Shown here: positions 59,347-64,000 of the stretch, one piece after another | Layout: each line of letters starts with the position of its first letter | Position numbering within the stretch: the stretch's first letter is position 1 | NCBI RefSeq assembly: GCF_900101675.1 | Contig: NZ_FNKG01000004.1 | Location: 1 to 64,000, forward strand | Direction of reading: 5' to 3' | Length of the DNA: 64,000 nucleotides | Source of the DNA: Curtobacterium sp. UNCCL20 | GTDB taxonomy: Bacteria > Actinomycetota > Actinomycetes > Actinomycetales > Microbacteriaceae | Translations under genes and position numbers: made by a program | Notes under the pieces: model-generated | Database searches by the model: none | What the model saw: only the letters and a program-made list of their open reading frames with translations | What the model was told of the DNA's origin: nothing

Positions 59347-59373
59347 CTATCGGCGCATCGCGCACCGCCGTTA
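59347..59373 (-). promoter_or_regulatory. SigD/FliA-type promoter candidate of the motility operon
   Basis: On the lower strand TAAC (59373-59370), 15 bases, then GCCGATAG (59354-59347). The known SigD/FliA consensus is TAAA-N15-GCCGATAA, so spacing is exact, -10 matches 7 of 8 and -35 matches 3 of 4. It faces flbD. The rest of the 253-bp divergent spacer (59270-59522) holds no gene. Confidence 0.6.
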
Positions 59374-59522
59374 GGAGCCGGCGCGACCGGGGCCACGCCG
59401 GTGCTCGTGGAACTTCTTCACGGTCGGTGCATCCGATCGGGGTGTCCGGCCGGTAGTGGGGGTACGACGTCGATGCTGACGCCGTCCCGCACCGGCCCGC
59501 TCGGGCCAGAAGGAGACCCACC

Positions 59523-60380
59523 ATGCGCAAGACACTCGCCACCGGCCTGAGCGCCGGTGTCCTGCTCGCCGCAGCCGCGGCCGTGATGCCCGCCGCTGCG
59601 GCGACGGCTGCCACGGGCGACGCGACGCTCTCGGTCCTGCACGCCGTGCCGGCCGTCACCGTCGACGTGTACCTGGACGGCAAGCGGGCCCTCGACGACT
59701 TCAAGCCGGGCACCCTCGCCGGACCGATGATGGTCCCGGCCGGCGCGCACCAGCTCGCGATCACGGCCTCCGACGCGACGGACGCGTCGAAGCCGATCAT
59801 CGGCCCGGTGGACGTCACCCTCGACGCCGGCGCGAACTACACCGCCGTCGCCCACGACAAGACGGACGGTTCCCCGACCGCCACGCTCTTCACCAACGAC
59901 ACGTCCGCGACCCCCGCGGGTCAGGGCCGCCTCATCGTCCGCCACGTCGCCGCCGCACCCGCCGTCGACGTCCTCGCGGGCGGCAAGGCCGTCGTCTCGA
60001 ACCTGTCCAACCCGAACGAGAAGGCCCTCGTCCTGCCGGCGGGCACCGTCTCCGCAGCGGTCGCGGCGACCGGCACGACCACCCCGGTCATCGGCCCGGC
60101 CGACGTCCCGGTGAAGGCCGGCACCGACACGATCGTCTACGCCTGGGGCAGCCTGAACGACAAGACGCTGGCGCTCGCGACGCAGTCCATCGCGAACCTC
60201 GGCGGGAGCCCGAACGGCGTGCCCGCCGGCAACGCGGGCCTCGTCGCGACGAACCGTCCGGACACCGCACCGCTCATCGGCGGTGCCGCGGCCATCGCAG
60301 CAGCCGTGGCGATCGGGGCCGTGACGCTCCGTCGCCGCCACCTGGCAGTCGCCGCGAGCAAGCAGGACTCGGGCCGCTGA
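59523..60380 (+). CDS. DUF4397 surface protein with a sorting-signal-like C-terminus
   Basis: A 285-aa secreted protein. The signal peptide (TGLSAGVLLAAAAAVMPAAA) is followed by a DUF4397 beta domain (ATLSVLHAVPAVTVDVYLDG) and a second repeat of it (GRLIVRHVAAAPAVDVLAGG). The C-terminus has NRPDTAPLIGG, a hydrophobic helix and RRRH, the layout of a cell-wall sorting signal with RPDTA in place of LPxTG. AAGGAG is ahead of ATG 59523. The class F sortase gene follows after 14 bp, so this is its probable substrate. Confidence 0.85.
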   Translation: MRKTLATGLSAGVLLAAAAAVMPAAAATAATGDATLSVLHAVPAVTVDVYLDGKRALDDFKPGTLAGPMMVPAGAHQLAITASDATDASKPIIGPVDVTLDAGANYTAVAHDKTDGSPTATLFTNDTSATPAGQGRLIVRHVAAAPAVDVLAGGKAVVSNLSNPNEKALVLPAGTVSAAVAATGTTTPVIGPADVPVKAGTDTIVYAWGSLNDKTLALATQSIANLGGSPNGVPAGNAGLVATNRPDTAPLIGGAAAIAAAVAIGAVTLRRRHLAVAASKQDSGR

Positions 60381-60394
60381 ACACGGCCCGAACG

Positions 60395-61033
60395 GTGCGG
60401 TCCGTCGCGGCGACCCTGGTCGTCGCCGCGGCGGCCGCCGCCGTCCTGACCGGGTGCTCGCCGGCCGGGCCCCCCACCCCCGGCGGGCACCCCTCCCTCG
60501 CCCCCAGCAGCACCCCCACACCGGTCCCGTCGGCGTTCTCGACGGCGGTACCGCAGAGCGCCGCCACCGTACAACCTGCCCCCGCGGTGGCGGCGCCCAC
60601 CCGGATCGCGGTCGACTGGGCCGGGGTCACGGCGACCGTCCGGCCCGAGGGCGTCGACGACCAGGGCGCCATGGCCCTGCCGCCGGACCCCCGGGTCGCG
60701 GGCTGGTACCGGTTCGGTGCCGCACCGTCCTCGACGGAGGGCACGGTCGTCATCGCCGCCCACGTGGACGCGGTCGGCTACGGGGTCGGTCCGTTCGCCC
60801 ACCTGCAGGACGTCCCCACCGGCACCGCCGTCACCATCACCGACGCGGACGGCGCCGAGACCCGGTGGCGGATCGACTCCGTGACACTGCTCGAGAAGCG
60901 GGGCCTGCCCTGGGCCTCCGTGTTCCGGACCGACGGCGACCGGCGGCTCGTGCTCGTCACCTGCGGCGGCGCCTTCGACAGCAGCACCCACCACTACGAG
61001 AGCAACCTCGTCATCACCGCTGCTCCCGCGTGA
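60395..61033 (+). CDS. class F sortase
   Basis: A 212-aa exported transpeptidase. A lipobox-like start (AAAAAVLTGCSPAG) and Pro/Thr linker lead to the sortase barrel, with catalytic His in VIAAHVDAVGYG, Cys in LVLVTCGGAF, and an Arg in TGTAVTITDADGAETRWR or later. Class F enzymes occur in actinobacteria with a substrate gene next door. The GTG start at 60395 is 14 bp after the DUF4397 gene, implying one transcript. Confidence 0.88.
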   Translation: MRSVAATLVVAAAAAAVLTGCSPAGPPTPGGHPSLAPSSTPTPVPSAFSTAVPQSAATVQPAPAVAAPTRIAVDWAGVTATVRPEGVDDQGAMALPPDPRVAGWYRFGAAPSSTEGTVVIAAHVDAVGYGVGPFAHLQDVPTGTAVTITDADGAETRWRIDSVTLLEKRGLPWASVFRTDGDRRLVLVTCGGAFDSSTHHYESNLVITAAPA

Positions 61034-61121
61034 GGAGACCGGGAGGACCATGCACGGAACGGCGAGCGGGCCCGTACGATCGGACCGTGGTCGACGAGGA
61101 CCGCACCAGCGACAGGACGAC

Positions 61122-61667
61122 GTGACGACCACCCTCCCGGACGACAGCGAGCTCTCCGACGCGTTCAGCGCCGGAGGCGAGCGGGTGCTGCGTCTCGTGT
61201 ACGACCGGTGGTCCTCGCTGGTCTACTCCCTCGCACTCCGGGCCCTGTCCGACCCGGCCGCCGCCGAGGACGTCACCCAGCAGGTCTTCGTGAAGGCCTG
61301 GCAACGGAGCGCCAGCTACGACCCCGCCCGCGCACCCCTCGGCGCCTGGCTCGTCGGCATCACCCGCAACTGCATCGCCGACGCCCTCGCCGACCGCCGC
61401 CGGCACGCGAGCGCGGCCGACCCGGACGTCGTCGAGGAGACCACCCCGGCACCGGAGCCGTCGTTCGACCTGGCCGAACGAGCGCTCGTCGCCGGGGAAC
61501 TCGACCGGCTGGAAGAGGTCCCCCGGCGCGTCATGCGACTGGCGTTCTACGACGACCTCAGCCATCGTGAGATCGCGGAACGGCTCGACCTGCCCCTCGG
61601 CACCGTCAAGAGCCACATCCATCGAAGTCTGGCTCGGCTCCGAACACGTCTGGAGGTGATCGAATGA
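61122..61667 (+). CDS. ECF RNA polymerase sigma factor (SigK/RskA-type pair)
   Basis: A 181-aa sigma factor. Region 2 (YDRWSSLVYSLALRALSDPA, AEDVTQQVFVKAWQ) binds core polymerase and the -10; region 4 (SHREIAERLDLPLGTVKSHIHRSLARLR) reads the -35. GTG 61122 was chosen because the family start follows; upstream frame is poor. ATGA overlap with the anti-sigma gene shows the usual coupled control. Confidence 0.9.
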   Translation: MTTTLPDDSELSDAFSAGGERVLRLVYDRWSSLVYSLALRALSDPAAAEDVTQQVFVKAWQRSASYDPARAPLGAWLVGITRNCIADALADRRRHASAADPDVVEETTPAPEPSFDLAERALVAGELDRLEEVPRRVMRLAFYDDLSHREIAERLDLPLGTVKSHIHRSLARLRTRLEVIE

Positions 61668-62473
61668 AGCACGTCGACGACGAGACGCTGGCGATGCTCG
61701 CGGTCTCCGACGAGGTGGCGGAGGACGACGTCGCCGAACACCTCGCATCCTGTGCGGCCTGCCGCGCCGAGGTCGCGGCGATCCAGCGCGTCGCCGCGGT
61801 CACCCGGTCGTCCTCGGGCGTCGAGCTGACGAGCCCGCCCGAGCGGGTCTGGGACCGGATCGCCGCCACGATCGCGGCGGCACCCGACCCCGTCGTCGCG
61901 CCGTCGGCTGTCGACGACTCCGCTGCCGTCGACGAGCCCGCTGCTGTCGACGAGCCCGCTGCCGTCGACCCCGCCGCGGGCCGCGCGCACGCCGTCTCCC
62001 GTCGGCGACCGCGTCGTCGTCGCGTCGTGGCCATCGTGCTGTCCGGGGTCGGCGTGCTCGCCGTCCTGCTCGGCATCGGCGTCGTCTCGGGCGTCGTCCC
62101 CGGTCTCCCGAGCGGCGGTTCCGAGACGGTCCTCGCCTCCACCGCCCTCGACGCGCTGCCCGCCTGGAAGGGGTCGAGCGGCACCGCTGAGCTCGAGCGC
62201 GACCGCGACGGCCGGCTCACCCTCGTCGTCGACCTGCGGAGCGGCGACGACCAGCCCGGGGCCGGTGGCCTGCGCGAGGTCTGGATGATGCGCTCCGACC
62301 TCAAGGGCCTGGTGAGCGTCGGGTTCCTCGACGGCGACCGCGGGCGCTTCACGGTCCCGTCCGGCATGGACACCGCGCGGTTCCCGGTCGTCGACGTGTC
62401 GGCCGAGGCCGATGACGGCAACCCGGCACACTCGGGCGACTCGATCGTGCGCGGCCGCCTCTCGCCGAGCTGA
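61664..62473 (+). CDS. zinc-finger anti-sigma factor, RskA-like
   Basis: A 269-aa membrane protein. The N-terminal zinc anti-sigma domain has His26, Cys30, Cys33 (HLASCAAC), a tandem AAVDEP repeat follows (90-105), one membrane helix after an Arg cluster (RRRRVVAIVLSGVGVLAVLL), and an external RskA-type beta domain (LTLVVDLRSGDDQPGAGG, REVWMMRSDL). It holds the co-encoded sigma factor at the membrane until a cell-surface signal triggers cleavage. Confidence 0.9.
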   Translation: MKHVDDETLAMLAVSDEVAEDDVAEHLASCAACRAEVAAIQRVAAVTRSSSGVELTSPPERVWDRIAATIAAAPDPVVAPSAVDDSAAVDEPAAVDEPAAVDPAAGRAHAVSRRRPRRRRVVAIVLSGVGVLAVLLGIGVVSGVVPGLPSGGSETVLASTALDALPAWKGSSGTAELERDRDGRLTLVVDLRSGDDQPGAGGLREVWMMRSDLKGLVSVGFLDGDRGRFTVPSGMDTARFPVVDVSAEADDGNPAHSGDSIVRGRLSPS

Positions 62474-62564
62474 TCCGTCCCCCGAATTCTTAGATACGAC
62501 GTATTCAGGCTGGAAAGAGGGTGAATCGGGGCCGAAGCGCCCTCGCTTTATCTCACGACCGTGT

Positions 62565-62576
62565 TAGCGTGACGCC
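62565..62576 (+). promoter_or_regulatory. leaderless -10 element of the HTH-MurA gene
   Basis: TAGCGT (62565-62570), 6 bases, then ATG 62577, with no ribosome site. The 103-bp spacer is AT-richer than its surroundings (TTCTTAGATACGACGTATTC near 62485), which may hold upstream control sites. Confidence 0.5.
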
Positions 62577-64000
62577 ATGTCCGACACCACCACCGTCGTC
62601 TCGCCCGCCGTCACCGCCACGTCGGCACCCCTCCGCGAGGTCGGCGCCCTGATCCGGGGCGCACGCAAGGGCCGCAGCATGACCCAGGCCCAGCTCGCCG
62701 AACGCGTCGGCACCAGCCAGAGCGCGATCAACCGCATCGAGCAGGGCGGCCAGAACCTCTCCCTCGAGATGCTCACGCGCATCAGCGACGCCCTCGACCA
62801 GCAGATCGTCTCCATCGGCGGCGCCCCGCAGCGTGCCCACCTCCGCGTGCAGGGCGGCCGGAAGCTGAGCGGCTCCATCGCCGTGAACTCGAGCAAGAAC
62901 GCCGCCGTCGCACTGCTCTGCGCGTCGCTCCTCAACCGCGGCGTCACCCGCCTGCACAAGGTCGCCCGGATCGTCGAGGTCGACCGCATCATCGACGTGC
63001 TCCGCAGCCTCGGCGCGCGGGTCACCTGGTCAGAGGACGGCGAGACCCTCGAGATCGTCGCCCCCGACGACCTGCGTCTCGACGCGATCGACGCCGACGC
63101 CGCCCGTCGCACCCGCAGCGTCCTGATGTTCCTCGGCCCGCTCAGCGGCCGGTACGAGTCCTTCCGCCTCCCCTACGCCGGCGGCTGCGACCTCGGTACC
63201 CGCACCGTCGAACCGCACCTCATCGCGCTGCGCCCGTTCGGCGTCGACGTCGAGGCGACCTCCGGCTGGTACGAGGTCGACGTGGCGAACACCGCCGTGC
63301 CGACGAAGTCGGTCGTGCTCACCGAGCGCGGCGACACCGTGACCGAGAACGCGATCCTCGCCGCCGCCGCCCGCGACGGCGAGACGGTCATCCGGAACGC
63401 CAGCCCCAACTACATGGTGCAGGACCTCTGCTTCTTCCTCGAGCTGCTCGGGGTCCGCATCGAGGGGATCGGCACCACCACGCTCCGCATCACCGGCAAG
63501 AGCCGCATCGACGAGGTCGTGGACTACTGGCCGAGCGAGGACCCGGTCGAGGCGATGAGCCTCCTCACCGCCGGCATCGTCACCGCGTCCACGCTGACCG
63601 TCACCCGCGCGCCGATCGAGTTCCTCGAGATCGAGCTCGCGACCCTCGCCGAGATGGGCCTGCGCTTCGACGTCTCCGAGGAGTACGCCGCCGCCAATGG
63701 TCGGACCCGCCTCGTCGACATCACCGTGCACCCGTCCGAGCTGCACGCTCCGATCGACAAGATCCACGCGATGCCGTTCCCCGGGCTCAACATCGACAAC
63801 CTGCCGTTCTTCGTCGTCATCGCCGCCATGGCCGAGGGCACCACGCTCGTCCACGACTGGGTGTACGAGGGCCGGGCGATCCACCTGCTCGACCTCACCC
63901 GGCTCGGCGCCAGCGTCACGCTCCGCGACCCGCACCGCCTCGACGTCACCGGGCCGACGCACTTCTCCGGCGCCGAGGTGAGCTGCCCGCCGGCGCTCCG
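62577..64000 (+). CDS. MurA-type UDP-GlcNAc 1-carboxyvinyltransferase fused to an N-terminal XRE domain (partial, runs off the window)
   Basis: 474 residues are visible and the 3' end is outside. Residues about 20-78 are an XRE helix-turn-helix (MTQAQLAERVGTSQSAINRI, EQGGQNLSLEML). From residue 84 the EPT-fold MurA domain follows (LRVQGGRKLSGSIAVNSSKN), with Cys204 in AGGCDLGTRTVEPHL, the PEP-reactive residue of MurA, retained. MurA starts peptidoglycan synthesis by adding enolpyruvate to UDP-GlcNAc. The SSKN in place of GAKN and the fused DNA-binding domain suggest a paralogue that regulates genes in response to the UDP-sugar, or a second MurA. Confidence 0.88.
   Translation, partial: MSDTTTVVSPAVTATSAPLREVGALIRGARKGRSMTQAQLAERVGTSQSAINRIEQGGQNLSLEMLTRISDALDQQIVSIGGAPQRAHLRVQGGRKLSGSIAVNSSKNAAVALLCASLLNRGVTRLHKVARIVEVDRIIDVLRSLGARVTWSEDGETLEIVAPDDLRLDAIDADAARRTRSVLMFLGPLSGRYESFRLPYAGGCDLGTRTVEPHLIALRPFGVDVEATSGWYEVDVANTAVPTKSVVLTERGDTVTENAILAAAARDGETVIRNASPNYMVQDLCFFLELLGVRIEGIGTTTLRITGKSRIDEVVDYWPSEDPVEAMSLLTAGIVTASTLTVTRAPIEFLEIELATLAEMGLRFDVSEEYAAANGRTRLVDITVHPSELHAPIDKIHAMPFPGLNIDNLPFFVVIAAMAEGTTLVHDWVYEGRAIHLLDLTRLGASVTLRDPHRLDVTGPTHFSGAEVSCPPAL

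Overview
The window is high-GC DNA of a flagellated Gram-positive actinobacterium, most likely a Microbacteriaceae member close to Curtobacterium. This rests on the strong G/C third-position bias, frequent GTG starts, 1-4 bp GTGA/ATGA gene overlaps, a CsrA-linked flagellar operon, sortase F, zinc-finger anti-sigma factor and TANNNT promoters directly preceding start codons. The genus is inference; no rRNA is present. I see no insertion sequence, prophage or CRISPR array.

Layout. 0.3-8.2 kb: GT9 glycosyltransferase facing an aldehyde dehydrogenase, an HldE-type heptose kinase/adenylyltransferase and a GT2 glycosyltransferase (nucleotide-heptose glycan theme), then DedA and a two-component system. 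8.2-11.4 kb: alkaline phosphatase, Dps and a stand-alone SIP-domain protein with an iron-box-like promoter. 11.4-19.5 kb: a leftward operon with a family-5 oligopeptide-type ABC importer, a CocE-type hydrolase and a TetR regulator. 19.7-21.3 kb: molybdopterin oxidoreductase, flavin reductase and DUF6510 protein. 21.6-30 kb: tRNA-Gly, GAF-ANTAR regulator, fatty acid desaturase, 2-isopropylmalate synthase facing a GntR regulator, SDR/XRE pair and small proteins. 29.9-35.5 kb: alpha-galactoside operon (AraC, GH4 MelA, sugar ABC importer).

36.2-43.4 kb: a four-tRNA cluster followed by a Wadjet/MksBEF-like set, jetA-jetB-jetC, with no jetD nuclease gene. It is flanked upstream by 19-bp tandem repeats and downstream by 95-bp direct repeats and a tetranucleotide repeat. 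43.4-48.6 kb: POT peptide transporter with a 35-aa membrane peptide, acyl-CoA oxidase-like enzyme, and a SatD-like regulator plus membrane protein behind two palindromic operators. 48.6-59.3 kb: a leftward motility operon flbD-motA-motB-fliM-fliN-fliO-fliP-fliQ-fliR-flhB-flhA-flhF-like-csrA with a SigD/FliA-type promoter candidate in front. 59.5-62.5 kb: DUF4397 surface protein with a cognate-looking class F sortase, then ECF sigma and anti-sigma factor. The right edge holds a partial MurA homologue fused to an N-terminal XRE DNA-binding domain.

The most unusual signals are the nuclease-less Wadjet set with its repeats, a dispersed GC-rich palindrome family (core GGAGGCGCGGTGCC) that ends transcription units and also sits inside protein linkers, an FlhF homologue without a GTPase P-loop, the HTH-MurA fusion, and a recurring leaderless-promoter architecture.
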